DNA of 64,000 nt from Hydractinia symbiolongicarpus (GCF_029227915.1 NC_079883.1:26226001-26290000); one strand, 5' to 3'; positions 1 to 10,087 are shown, numbered from the stretch's first letter. Translations and numbers: made by a program. Notes: generated from the letters alone by a model not told the origin.

Positions 1-430
1 CTTTTAAGATAAGATCAACGATAGAATTCAGCTTTGTCTTTGCAAGTAGCCTTATAGTCTCATGCTTTTTGGATTTCACACCCAGCCTCTTCCCGGCGTT
101 CCGCAGACCGGCCTGTCCGATTCCGACGGCGATGGTGATCCCACCCATGGCAATAGCCAAGGGTACTCCTAGGCCAGAGGCTATGGCTCATATAGCAAGC
201 CCTGACGTGATAACGCTTATACCTAACAGACCATGGTACGTATACCTCACCCAGGTCTCATGCATTTTAAACCTCTTTGCGAGCCTGGTACGCTCCTTAA
301 TCTCATCCCGCAAGTACTTTTCAATATCCTCAATCTTTTTTAGCCTTTAGACCTATCTTTCTTCCGGCATATCAGCACTTTGTGCAGGTGCACTCGGTAA
401 ATTCGGGTACAGCTTGGTTATATCGCTCAT
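1..430 (-). pseudogene. Polinton hydrophobic Gly/Ala-rich protein, partial and broken
   Basis: The reading starts at the ATG whose complement is 428-430, directly after the stop of the upstream minus-strand gene, which supports the start. The first 26 or so codons are followed by a frameshift near 350. A charged segment (KIEDIEKYLRDEIKERT) and a long Gly/Ala/Ile-rich hydrophobic stretch (about 70-230) come next, with one in-frame stop near 195-200. A basic tail then runs off the window edge. The layout, a charged N-terminus followed by an apolar Gly-rich middle, resembles putative virion-associated membrane proteins I have seen in Polinton-like elements, but I cannot name it. Function unknown. 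Confidence 0.5.
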
Positions 431-681
431 TTATTCTATCAGCAAATGCATCGTGAGGCCGGTGAACGAAACGTTCTTCTCATGGTGATATTTGTATGTT
501 AACATGAACTCGAGACGATCTGTCGAGCCCTTCAAAGGAAGGTATATTGGAGTGTCAAAGCTACAGGTCGGCGCCATACGGGTCTGATACTTATCGATTT
601 CAGGGCAATTCTACCATCCTGTCCAAGATAGTCCTCAAATATAGTGGGCTTTTTGATATCGGTAATATAGAGTTGTTTCAT
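431..681 (-). pseudogene. small Polinton protein of unknown function, frameshifted
   Basis: The ATG is at 679-681 (complement) and the protein begins MKQLYITDIKKPTIFEDYL. One frameshift lies near 532-540, after which coding-like sequence continues to a TAA at 431-433. That TAA directly abuts the ATG of the next minus-strand gene, so the two sit in an operon-like head-to-tail pair. The full product would be about 83 residues. I do not recognise the family. Its position in a capsid-encoding element makes a small structural or accessory role possible, but that is inference. Confidence 0.45.
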
Positions 682-695
682 CCCTTTCGTGTTAG

Positions 696-1997
696 AAGAA
701 AAGGACGAACATATACTCATACAACCCCAAGGCAAAGTACAAGTCCAACAGGGGAGAATGGCCACTTGGTGTTACAAATCTTGAACATCAGGGCTTGTAC
801 GTGTCTACAGACTCGCACATCAAGGTGGTATTCCCCGAGTTTAACAAACATGCTATAAAAATCCCTACCAATTTGCTGGATGACCCTGTTAAGGTGGACT
901 GGACAGGGCAGGCCTTGGACTATTGGAATATCCAGGTTAGCTTTGCGACCCATTGCGCAACCACGGCACTAGGCATATCCGCCAAGCACCTCACAGGCTC
1001 GGTACCACTCGTCAACTCGATCTTTAAATTCCATGTCTATTACCACATGCGCCGTATCCTGGCAAGAATGAAGGTACCCATGCCGTATTACGATGGGTTT
1101 TCTCAGTATAAAAACCCCTATTCCACCTCTGGGTACGCCCAAGTGTGTCGCGAATACGGTGCAGATACAAATGCCTTGTACAAGCTTAAAGCTGTCATGT
1201 TGTCGTTGACAAGCGGGGGATGGTGGCCACAAGTCGACGGCGACTGAGCCAAGTTCATTATTCCGACAAGTCAGGGCCTAACTTCAGAGGGTCTAACCAA
1301 ACTAAGCGAGAGTATCCGGGTTTCCGTGGTCCTGTTGCTGGGGACGCAGGTAAGGGGTAAGGCATCCCTAATCGGATACGGTGCAGATAACTACACAGCA
1401 AGGCAAATCCTATTACAGAAACTTGAGGCCATGGTACAGCGTCGGGAAAATGTAGGACATGACATTACGGAGTTCCAAAAGGTGCTTCAATATGCCCGAA
1501 CTCCGGTGAATTTTGCCGTCATGCCAAGCGTGTACATGCTGCCCTCTGATATGAACTTGCGTATCGGGAAAATTGTAGGGTACAATAATAACATTTTGAT
1601 CGCACCTGCCAACGTCAATGTGGGGGTCCAGGTTGATGTGAATAACAAGCCTATTGTGAGGCATGCAGCTCCGCACCCCTTAAGCATACTATCAAAACAC
1701 CTATAAATACTACTCCCCCAAAGCATACTATCAAAATACCTAAGCATACTACACTTCCTAAGCATATTACCAAAACACCCATACCTCCCAAGCATGCCAC
1801 ACCTATTACACCTCCCATACATACTCCCGATCATACTATACAGGCTATGCCATCTATGCCTCCCAAGCAGGCTACACCTCCTATACATACCCCTGATCAT
1901 ACCCAACAGGGGGGAACAACACGAGGATACCAAGACCGCATTGATTACAACGGAGGTAGGGATCATCATTACCTACATCTGGCTCAAAAATAGCTAA
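696..1997 (+). pseudogene. conserved Polinton protein of unknown function with a Pro/Lys/His-rich tail
   Basis: The frame opens at 696 after a TAG and has its first ATG at 795. It reads without shift to 1706 except for one in-frame TGA at 1245-1247. A frameshift near 1676-1683 leads into a low-complexity tail in which a P-K-H-T/A motif recurs (PKHTIKTP, PKHTTLP, PKHITKTP, PPKHATP), ending at about 1993-1997. The core includes the segment VNSIFKFHVYYHMRRIL (around 1012-1062) and a later segment YMLPSDMNLRIGKIVGYNN (around 1536-1590). From memory, similar uncharacterised proteins occur in other cnidarian and mollusc Polinton-type loci, but I cannot confirm this or assign a function. The true N-terminus is missing, or was removed by the inverted neighbour at 431-681. 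Confidence 0.6.
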
Positions 1998-1999
1998 TA

Positions 2000-3190
2000 T
2001 TACACCTTTCCAACATAGACCACGACAAACCCAACGGCGGAAGAGATGGCCATGTACAGATGCTTGGCTGCGAACTCAACAACAGTTGCCGCTACCCTCA
2101 AAAAGAACGAGACTATGGTACCCATAATTCCGGGTAATGCGGCACCTGCTTTACCTGCTAGATATTTGAGGAATTTACCCAATTGTTCCAGCTGTTTCTC
2201 TACAAATCCATTCCCCGCGGCACCTCCTGCAGCACCCACTGCGACACCTCCTCCTGTAACTGCGAGCACGAGAGTGCTTATAAGTAGATTAATTGCAGAG
2301 ACGATACTCGCTATGGTTATCCCTGCTCCTTGAAGAAGATCTTTAGCTTCTCCAGCAAAGACGTGTCATATCCGGCAATTCTCATCAAAGTTTCCTTGAT
2401 GACCTTCAGCTGGCTGTAAATTTGGGAGCAAAGTAAGCTATGGGCATCCTGCGCGGCCTCTTTTAAATCGTTCAATTTTTCAATTTTTTCCTCCAGCTTT
2501 GCTATTTCCCTCTCAAGATTAGCCCTCTGTCCTTCGTCTACCCCGCTTTCTGCCCCTCGAGTTCTTTCACCTTGCCCTCTGCCTTGTTAATCTCGCTATC
2601 ATATAAGATCATCTTGCTTTTCAAGTCTTTGAAGTTACCCTTTATAGTCTGTGCTGCTTGGTTAAACCCTCTTATTTTACGTTCATTGAGAACTTCATCA
2701 GTGCCAGCAAATGAAGTTTCTTGGATAAGGCTCTTCGTGGCATCTCATCAAGCTTTTTCTTAAGTGCATGGACCGTTGCCTTACCCCTGTTGGGCGTAGT
2801 AAAATAGTCGGGAAAACCCAGGGCTCGCATGAGATCTGCCTTCAATTTCTTGATCATCTCCCCGGAAGCTTGCAACCCACCCTTATCTTTTGTAATTAAT
2901 GCCGTAAGGTCTATATCGTTGAAAAAAGACGTTTTTCTTCTACCCTAAACTCGTCGTAGGGTATCGCAATAGGCTTTTCCAGCCTCGGATCAACCTTTTT
3001 TTTTAGTATTTTTTGCCTCTGTTCTGAAAGGCCAACCCTCCCCCGCGACACCCTGTTGTTCTCCTGATGTTAAAGGACATGGCGTTGCCGGGGGGTTTGG
3101 AAGTTTCTGCGTATCATCGGGTTTATCATCCGGACACCCCTCATCCGGAAGATCGTGATAAAATACTGGATTAATTAGAATTTTATTAGA
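2000..3190 (-). pseudogene. Polinton coiled-coil protein with Gly/Ala hydrophobic C-terminus, frameshifted
   Basis: On the minus strand the coding signal begins near 3190 with a polar Pro-rich segment. It passes through a basic region (EMIKKLKADLMRALGFPDYF, near 2830-2860) and a long Lys/Glu-rich coiled coil (KVKELEGQ, then REIAKLEEKIEKLNDL, about 2455-2570). It ends in a Gly/Ala/Val-rich apolar domain (AVTGGGVAVGAAGGAAGNG through AISSAVGFVVVYVGKV) with a stop at 2000-2002. At least three frameshifts separate the pieces. It is convergent with the gene ending at about 1997 and divergent from the capsid gene starting at 3212, leaving a 20-bp gap that must hold both start regions. Coiled coil plus apolar tail suggests a structural or membrane-associated virion protein; the family was not identified. 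Confidence 0.5.
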
Positions 3191-3211
3191 AGATTTCCCT
3201 TATATAATAAA

Positions 3212-4441
3212 ATGAGTGCATTCGGAACAACCCCAGACCCATATGCAAAGACGAAGCAGCTTTTCGGTATCAAAGGCCGAAAACAGAGGGTTCAGATAAG
3301 CTATATACTCTCTACAATTAACCAGAATGTAGATCTTTATGTGGATATTTTAAACATGCCCTAGAGTGATGTCATATTTCCTGGCAGTCTCAAGCTCTTA
3401 TTTGACCTGACGCTGACGGGGACCAATACAAAGCGTACCATTGTCAGCAACATTGGCAAAATCCTGGTGAAGAATCTACGTATTACCCTGAACAGCAATG
3501 AGGTACATAATATATCTGATTATAACACCCTGACAGTGTACCGGGACTTGTGGTTACCCAAGTTCAATCGTGATAACAACCTTATCCTGGCAAGTCAAGG
3601 CCACTGACCATGTAGGTACCGACGAGGAGAAGGCGATTGTTGCCGTGTATGGCAACACCTTCTGCGTGCCCTTGGGCAAGATGTTTGAGTTAACGAGAGA
3701 TCTTCCGTTTTATCAGGCGGGATTGTACGACCGTCTCCAATTTGTCCTGCATTTCGCAGCACATGCCGACGTAATCAAAGATGCAGGGACAGCAGCCTCG
3801 GGAAGCACGGCAGCCAAGGCTGCCGACGCCGCCAACAAGATCACCAATATAAGACTTGAGTTTGATAAGATCACTTATGTAGGTCTTGCGAGTGCCATGA
3901 TGTCAAGGTATGCGAGACTCGCTTTGCCGTATGAACGAATCCTAAGAAGCAAGGTGGTTACAATGAAGAAAGCTGATACCAGCTATAATTTGCAGATTGA
4001 TACCCTGCGAAAAGCCTCAAGGGTGTCTTGCTACTCTTCATAGACCCCGGTAAAGTGAAGGGCTATGCTGGTGTGAACGAAGTGTTTCATAACCCCAAGA
4101 TTGAAAAAAATTAGTTTTACCGTTGAATGGAACTGTACAGACATGCAATGCTTCCCTAAGACTATCTCGAACAAATCGTGAACATTTGCGGTGCCCACGA
4201 TGGTAACGTCACCATCGGGAAATTTTTCAACGAAAGATATGCGTTGTTCGTCGATTTTTCAGCCTCCTCCGATGACAGTCTGCACGGTAGTGGAAGACCC
4301 CTACAACGCCTTAGTGATGGCATCACGTTACATATAGCTAAGAAGGCCGACGGAACCTGTGATTTCAGATGCCATGTTTACCTTCTGCAGGACGCGCAGC
4401 TGAACATCTTAGACGGTAGTTTTCTTAGCGTGGAGTACTAA
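3212..4441 (+). pseudogene. Polinton major capsid protein (double jelly-roll type), inactivated
   Basis: This is the predicted major capsid subunit of the element, expected to form hexon-like trimers. The ATG at 3212 lies just after an A/T-rich leader. The reading has an in-frame TAG at 3362-3364 (codon 51), a frameshift near 3600, and a further shift between about 4043 and 4178 that returns to the starting frame. It ends with TAA at 4439-4441. Family hallmarks I recognise are SNIGKILVKNLRITLNSNEV followed by a short DLWLPK segment, FYQAGLYDRLQFVL, and near the C-terminus DDSLHGSGR and DAQLNILDG. A low-complexity Ala/Thr insert (about 3785-3840) interrupts the middle. Length without breaks would be about 410 residues, short for the family. 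Assignment rests on remembered family motifs, not a search. Confidence 0.85.
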
Positions 4442-4486
4442 TGACCGCAACTCGTGTTTGTCCTCCAAGGGCAAAAACGAGTCAAT

Positions 4487-5163
4487 ATGGAAAACAAGAG
4501 CTGCTCAAAATGTAACAAGAGTCTTTTGCTAGATGCATTTAGGGAAATGGTCAAACTACAAAGACATGCATCAAATGCCTGGATAAAAAAAAGGCGTCAC
4601 GAGAACGTAACAAATGCCCTCATGGTAAGCGAAGATCAGAGTGTAAAGACTGTGAAGGGAGTCAAATATGCCACCATCAAAGCGTAAGGGCCTATTGTAA
4701 AGAATGCGGGGATAGTTAGATTTGCCCCCATCAAAGGCAGAGATCCATCTACTGCAAGGGCAGTCAGATTTGTCCTCATTAAAGGATGAGATCACGGTGT
4801 AAAGAATGCAAGAGTAGTCAAATCTGCTAGCATGAAAGGAGGAGAGCTTGCTGTAAAAAATGCAAGGGCAGTCAGATTTGCCCTCATGAAAGGGTAAGGT
4901 ATCGCTGTAGGGAATACAAGCAGCCGGAGGAAACCAGGAGCTGCCCGAAGTGTAAAAAAGTGTTGCTCCTAGATGCATTTAGAGTGCTGGGAAATGGAAA
5001 GACGGCAACAGGTTGTATATGTTGCCTGGATAAAAAGAAGGCGTCACTGGAATGTAACAGATGCCCCCATGGTAGGCGGAGATCCCAGTGTAAAGAATGC
5101 GGTGGTAGAGATATATGTCGGAATGAAAGGAGGACGGCCTATTGTAAGGATCTGCCAGCATGA
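4487..5163 (+). pseudogene. Cys-rich zinc-module protein with 18-residue CPH/CKEC repeats, internally duplicated and broken
   Basis: The ATG at 4487 starts a CxxC-LLLDAF module (CSKCNKSLLLDAF). After one frameshift near 4550 the second half follows (CIKCLDKKKAS). Then come about six copies of a 54-bp/18-residue repeat of the form C-P-H-x-(R/K)-R-R-S-x-C-K-E-C-x-G-S-Q-I. A second copy of the N-terminal module follows (CPKCKKVLLLDAF, then CICCLDKKKAS) with about two more repeats, ending at TGA 5161-5163. Three in-frame stops fall inside repeat units (near 4718, 4781 and 4832), and one unit has lost about three residues. The paired Cys/His spacing strongly suggests zinc binding. The repeat resembles Cys/His repeats found in large DNA viruses and algae, but its role is unknown. 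Confidence 0.7.
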
Positions 5164-5202
5164 GAGACAGAGGGCTTGGACTGCAAGAAGATCAAACAAT
5201 GA

Positions 5203-5601
5203 ATGGCAACAATAGCTGTTATTGTCACCAGCGTGCCAATCAACGCATTAGCCTTTAGTGGCACAAATTTTCTATTTAGTACACTTGCAGGAGACGGTGA
5301 GGCGGATAGGAAAAGACATGATAGGGCAATGGAACAACTACAAGCAGCCCAAGCAAAGTGGGTACAAGATCGACAAGCCAAATTTGATTGGTTCAACGAA
5401 CAGCGGGAACTGCAACTACAGGCTGGTAAAAGTCTTCAGGAGTTGGACGACGAGATGTACAGGTACTACATCGCCTCGGACAAGAAGGCCCCGCAATTGA
5501 AAGATTTTTACACACCCTCCAAGCAGCAACAAGATGGTGAATTGGCCTTCGTTGTTGGCTCCTTATCCCTGCTAGGGTTCGTAGCCTATAAGTATTTGTA
5601 A
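5203..5601 (+). CDS. intact small Polinton protein, N- and C-terminal hydrophobic segments around a coiled coil
   Basis: This is an uninterrupted ORF of 132 codons, the best-preserved gene of the element. Residues 1-30 (starting MATIAVIVTSVPINALAFSG) are hydrophobic. Residues about 37-88 form an amphipathic, Gln/Glu/Arg-rich helix likely to be a coiled coil (RHDRAMEQLQAAQAKWVQ). A conserved-looking LKDFYTPS segment follows, then a hydrophobic C-terminal anchor (LAFVVGSLSLLGFVAYKYL). It overlaps the ragged end of the Cys-rich gene and lies 15 bp upstream of the integrase ATG. I recall similar proteins next to integrase genes in other cnidarian Polintons, but the function is unknown. A two-anchor membrane or virion protein is possible. 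Confidence 0.65.
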   Translation: MATIAVIVTSVPINALAFSGTNFLFSTLAGDGEADRKRHDRAMEQLQAAQAKWVQDRQAKFDWFNEQRELQLQAGKSLQELDDEMYRYYIASDKKAPQLKDFYTPSKQQQDGELAFVVGSLSLLGFVAYKYL

Positions 5602-5616
5602 GAACGCGTTTTTAAC

Positions 5617-6616
5617 ATGTATAATAAAGACATATCAAAAATGCATGTTGTTACCAAGGAAGAGGCTGAAAAGCTAAGCAATATCTACTATACCCCAGAA
5701 AATCTCTGGACCGGTCGCAAGGCTATCAAATTTCTCGCTGCAGAAGCCTGTCTATCCAAAAAGAAGGCCACCCACTGGCTATCCAGGCAGCTCTTGTGGC
5801 TGAGATACATCAAGGGCGCACTTTACCATTACAAGACCTAATGAAATGCATCAATTTGATCTACTCTATATGCCACATGACAAACTATATGGCAATACGT
5901 ACAAGTATATCCTAACAGGTATTGGCGTGGCTTCACGTTACAAAGTAGCTAGATCCCTGCGTACCATAAGGGCTAGCGAGGTCGCGGATATGATCAAAGA
6001 TATCTACAAAGCGGGACCTTTACACTACCCAAGAACCTTCCAGTGCGACAACGTTAGCGAGTTCAAATCGGACGTAACCAAGCTGCTGGAGGATAATGGG
6101 GTGGAGATTAAACGGGCTACCACCAAATAGCATAATACGTTTACGGCCTTTGTCGAGTCGTACAATAAGGTACTTGCAGAAGGACTCTTTAAGCCTCAGG
6201 ATGCGCAAGAGCTAGTCTCCGGGGAGCCTAGCTTCATTTGGGTCAAGCACCTGTACACTATCGTAAAAATTCTAAACAACAGCAAGACTGCCATGATCGG
6301 CATGAAGCCCAACAAGGCGATTAAACTAGATGATGTACCACTTGCGAAAAGCGAAGAATATCCCTTAGAAAAACCCCTACCTGATGATGGATTGTACTTG
6401 TATTTGCTACAACCAGGAGAAAAGCACGCGGACTCTAAAAGACGTGCAACTGACGCCTTTCAAAGCAAACATACTTACAGGTTGGATCGTATTGTAGCAG
6501 GTAGTCGTATTTTATACTATTTAAGAGACTGTCCTGAAAGGAGTTTGGTTTCGGAGGAACTCATGCTAATCTCAGAGGGTGTTCAGGTACCTCTTTTGGA
6601 GGTTATCAATGAATAA
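5617..6616 (+). pseudogene. Polinton retroviral-type integrase (DD35E), one frameshift and one stop
   Basis: This enzyme would insert the element into host DNA by strand transfer. The ATG at 5617 begins a helical N-terminal region ending at a frameshift near 5840. The catalytic core then runs in one frame to the TAA ending at 6616, interrupted by a single in-frame TAG at 6128-6130. The catalytic residues are visible: D in QFDLLYMP, D in QCDNVSEF and E in TAFVESYNK. There are 35 positions between the second D and the E when the TAG is counted, giving a DD35E spacing. The C-terminal domain (LYLYLLQPGEKH, YRLDRIV, ILYYLRD) matches the basic domain that follows the core in Polinton integrases. 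It is convergent with the next minus-strand gene, and the 3' ends overlap slightly. Confidence 0.9.
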
Positions 6617-7226
6617 TAAAATGCTTTCACGAGTTCCTCTGGATCACCCAGATCTATTTCGTCATTCTCGTCATCATCTTCATTCGGATCACTTAGATAG
6701 TCCAAAAGATATTAGGTGTAGAACTGGTACCCATAGACGATACCTTTGATAACATTAGGATCATTCTCCAAATCAATATCGACTAGACGTCTATCTGGTA
6801 TTGGAAAGTTGAGTATATCGCCTATTGCTGCAATATCAGCCAAATCCGATAGATTCAAATTCCTATCCTTGATGACCTGGTAACAGAGTGCACCATAGTT
6901 GTTCTCTTTAGCCCAAACGATATAGAGCCCTAGACGTTCAATATCATCCTCGAGATCATCATCGATCTCGCTTCTTGCAAATGTACCCATGCTTTTTCGC
7001 CTGATGCCAACATGTCTGAAGGCTCTTCAGCGGTGGGGTATTTAGAACCTTCGTAGTATACTCCACCTTGATGCCTAAAATTGTTCAAGCAGGTTGGGCA
7101 ATATCCAGTCACTGACCCTGCCTTGATACAGCAATTTAGCACAGGTAGCTGGATATTGTAGTTGATGTAAATTGGTTTTGTTTTATGTATGCTTCCATCT
7201 TTTGATATTTCACTACCTTTTAACAT
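6590..7226 (-). pseudogene. Polinton protein of unknown function, acidic tail, frameshifted
   Basis: The reading starts at ATG 7224-7226 (complement; MLKGSEISKDGSIH). An early region contains CCIKAGSVTGYCPTC, a possible zinc-binding Cys cluster. A frameshift near 6985 leads into ERLGLYIVWAKENNYGALCY and then IPDRRLVDIDLENDP. An in-frame TAA at 6712-6714 is followed by further coding-like sequence rich in Asp/Glu (LSDPNEDDDENDEIDLGDPE) that runs to about 6590, over the end of the integrase gene. I do not recognise the family. Convergent overlap with the integrase is the only contextual clue. Confidence 0.5.
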
Positions 7227-7299
7227 ACAGTCAAAAGGGTCAAAAATGATATCCCATAGGAAGGGGTTGGGAACCCACCACTAAATGAGGCCCCTGATG

Positions 7300-8054
7300 C
7301 TATATGGTGTGGGTAATTTTTAATACCCGCAAGAGTAGTAAAAATCGTGCCTGGTTGGGTGTGGAAAGATCTGTCCACCCTTGGAGACCACTTATTCCTA
7401 TATTTGGTGTCTCTGCTAGTACGACAATCCCACCCTTGGGGTAGTCAACAAGCTTATTCCGAATCTTTTGCGCTACATACCCCTGTTGACCACAAATGGC
7501 AAGATATTGGAAGGTATCGTCGTTGTTTTTCTGGATAATTACCACACTGTTATCCTTTCCAGGATCTTGGAGGTGGGGCACGGCACGTTGCTGTAGCTCC
7601 TCAATTTCATCCCACAACGCCGTGAGCTGGCTATCCCTATCCTCAATTTCATCACCCAGGAAGGCCAGGGCATTATCCTTATCCTCAAGGGCTTGACGCT
7701 GCTCCTTGAGTTCCTCCTGTAATTTCTCAACCCCTTTTTGAGCTAACCATTTGATTAGTTTTACTGCCTTGGGTTTCCTCAAACGGTGTGTAATTTCAAG
7801 GGCCTTGTCCAACGTTAGGGTTAGGGTCAAATACATCATGCCGCTTTTTCTCTCCTCCTGGCATACCTGAACATACCCTCTATTTCTCCCTTTGATATTG
7901 TCATATGGCGGTCAAGACCATACTGTCTAGCATTGGAAAAACACAGGAATCTCTCGAGATCGGCACGTTTGAACAGGGGCTGATTTTGTTTATCGAAAAA
8001 GGTCTCAATCGATCCTGCAGGTATTGCGTTGAATGAGGAGAGCTGTGAAGACAT
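7300..8054 (-). pseudogene. BRO/MSV199-like protein in two overlapping frames
   Basis: The N-terminal part (7836-8054, ATG at 8052-8054) has the look of the DNA-binding BRO-N/MSV199 domains of large DNA viruses: FFDKQNQPLFKRADLERFL with a following helix. The second ORF (7300-7839) begins at an ATG overlapping the first stop by four bases (ATGA). It contains a coiled coil (LQEELKEQRQALEDKDNALA, then LWDEIEELQQR) and a C-terminal domain (DTFQYLAICGQQGYVAQKI) resembling the DUF3627-type domain that follows MSV199. The family arrangement is a single protein, so the ATGA junction is either one frameshift in a decaying gene or translational coupling. The role would be regulation of transcription or replication; this is inferred from family resemblance only. 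Confidence 0.6.
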
Positions 8055-8057
8055 TTC

Positions 8058-8685
8058 CTATATACCAAAGCTTGACCAAAGGATTTCAACGTGGTCACTC
8101 GAGAATCTTCCAAGTCCTGGGGTGTTCCAACCATGTACAAGCATGCGTGCTTGGATTTTTTCAATTCAATTTTAATCTCATCCCAGTCGGGGATCAAATT
8201 CGTCTCCTCGTCTATCATTTTCATATCGCTCCTCTCGTGTGGATACCACAAAAAACAAGGCATTCTTTTGCCTCCTGAAGTTCCTGGGGAAAGCATTATA
8301 GCTCTGAGTTAAGAGCCATATGCTTCCTATGCTTACCACTGACGGCAAGCTCAAGCAGGGGCTGTCAGCGCTTGTCAAGGCTCTCGTCGGCTATGACGTC
8401 GTCCACGATAAACAACGTGTCCTCTCCTGCCAACAATGATGATAGTCTTTGGATCCATTCAAACAGCTCATTTCCGGGGTCTATAAGAAACACGTAGTCG
8501 TCACGCCAGAGCGATGCCCTTTCTAAATAGGTGATATTCCACCGTAGGGTAGGGCATAGTATCACAACATTATGAAAGTGCTTTTTATACTCATGCTCAA
8601 GCAAATCTAAAACACGCTGTGTTTTGCAACAAGAAGTAGGGCCAGTGAAAATTGCTGTATGCTGATCTCTTACGACATCCAACAT
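8058..8685 (-). pseudogene. A32-type genome-packaging ATPase, frameshifted, altered Walker A
   Basis: This FtsK/HerA-superfamily ATPase would pump DNA into capsids. The reading starts at ATG 8683-8685 (complement; MLDVVRDQHTAIFTGPTSCC). Walker A reads GPTSCCKT, so the glycine before Lys in the consensus GxxxxGK(S/T) is Cys here. Walker B is intact (TLFIVDDV). The first frame ends at 8365. Later segments lie in other frames: SYNAFPRNFRRQKNALFFV at about 8230-8300, and WDEIKIELKKSKHACLYMV near 8110-8180. At least two or three frameshifts are therefore present. A TAG at about 8058-8060 in one frame lies just before the ATG of the BRO-like gene and probably marks the original stop. Confidence 0.85.
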
Positions 8686-8943
8686 TTACTTAGTAGTTGC
8701 TACACTTTCCATCATGAATTTCAGGGTATAGCGCGGCACATGAAGAACATATTAAAACACCACCGTGATTGTTTACCAAAGGCCCACAGACTGCGATACC
8801 GGCTGTATACTTTTTATATAGAAACACAACCAATCACCACTACCACGTGGTCCGGATCAAATAAAATGGATATTATTCTTTTGTTACGAATTAACATGTT
8901 ATGCGTAATACATATTATACCTTGTATTAAATAACAAGACTGT

Positions 8944-9470
8944 CTATACAACTTTTGTTATTTCATCCATTTTTGTTATCAACTCCTTATGTTTCCAGTC
9001 GTATTTTCGGTTTTAGAATTGCTCCTTTGGCTATTTTAATTTCAGTTTTCTCGGCCCTTTCTTGCGCATTTGGCCCTGAACAGACCCTACTCGCCGCGTA
9101 GCTCAACAACCCCATTTGCGTTTGCCAAAATCTTTAATCCAGCAAATACAGCCAGCTCTTCAGTGCACCCGCGTTTCGAGAATCTGTATACCCGAGAGGG
9201 AAGGGTATATGAGTAGCTTCACCATTTCCTTTACCCCTTTATAGTCAATACTTTACCCTTGTGCACATTTCACCGACTAATTGCACTGTACATGCACGCT
9301 AGCTCGTTTGTTAGCCTAGTTTTTAATTCATCCAGATTACCCCCGGGCGCTTTTTCCACGTCTCCAGCACGGCCCCTTTGCCTTGTTTTACATTCGCTAC
9401 TCACCGACTGTACATTACGTCACTTTCTCGAGGTGCAGTGGTACTCTCAACCAATTAAAATCTAACCATT
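8944..9470 (-). pseudogene. unidentified decayed Polinton gene
   Basis: No long ORF survives, but consecutive coding-like segments can be read on the minus strand with frame changes. They include GNLDELKTRLTNELACMYS (about 9290-9345), KEMVKLLIYPSLSGIQILE (about 9180-9240), CTEELAVFAGLKILANANG (about 9110-9170), and QERAEKTEIKIAKGAILKP with a Lys-rich end and stop near 8944. The amphipathic, Leu/Lys-rich composition and the order on one strand suggest a single disrupted gene between the ATPase and the zinc-module gene. I cannot assign a family, and a start codon is not defined. Confidence 0.35.
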
Positions 9471-9471
9471 A

Positions 9472-10026
9472 CAGGTACCTTCCACCTACCTTATATTTAA
9501 TTATATACCCTCTAATTTCGCTGTCAATGGCAAGAGGATCTACCTCGTGCCCAACGACTTTGATGTCCTTGCATTTGGTACGCCGCTTCACCTATGCCTT
9601 GTCCAAGCAAATTATGCAACTCTTTCTTCGACTATTGCCCCTGATCTTGAACCTGTCCGGAGTTAGAACGTGCTTGCACCCTCTACGGCGTTTGTTATCC
9701 GTTTACCATTGAGGTATACGCCCTATGTAATACCTTAGCAACCTTAGCAAGCGTTGGAGACCTGCCAGTCTCCTGGCACTTGAATGGTATCTTATGGTGT
9801 ATGTGAATGAATTCATAGAGCTCCCAGGTATAACCCTCTGTGCTTCAATATGGGCCCTACAGATAGCTATGACATCGTGCAGAGGATGGCGCTTGCGCTC
9901 TTTTGACAGTTTCTTTTTATTGAGGCAGGGGATGCATGTCGTCGTTGGTTGACCGTTACGCTTCATTTTGAACTGGTTCAAGGGGAGAGAGTTTGAGCAT
10001 TGTGAACACTTTTTGGCCTCCTCCAT
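9472..10026 (-). pseudogene. third and fourth copies of the Cys-rich zinc module
   Basis: The ATG at 10024-10026 (complement) opens MEEAKKCSQCSNSLPLNQF followed by CIPCLNKKKLSKERKR. This is the same CxxC...F...CxxCLxKKK module as at 4487 and near 4945. The frame degrades after about 9850. Near 9540-9700 another frame gives a further module copy (CKHVLTPDRF, then KSCIICLDKA and VKRRTKC) that ends near 9472. The minus-strand reading therefore holds at least two module copies, without the 18-residue repeat array of the plus-strand gene. Zinc binding is inferred from Cys spacing; the biological role is unknown. Confidence 0.55.
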
Positions 10027-10087
10027 ATTGATTTCTATAAAAGCATATCTAAAATCTCCTTTTCTTTCGGTGTTACGTTGCTTGTGG

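Noticed and set aside
8659-8934. Plus-strand ORF between the ATPase and the next minus gene
   Set aside because: Low-complexity, overlaps the ATPase start, and no conserved features; judged a shadow or chance ORF.
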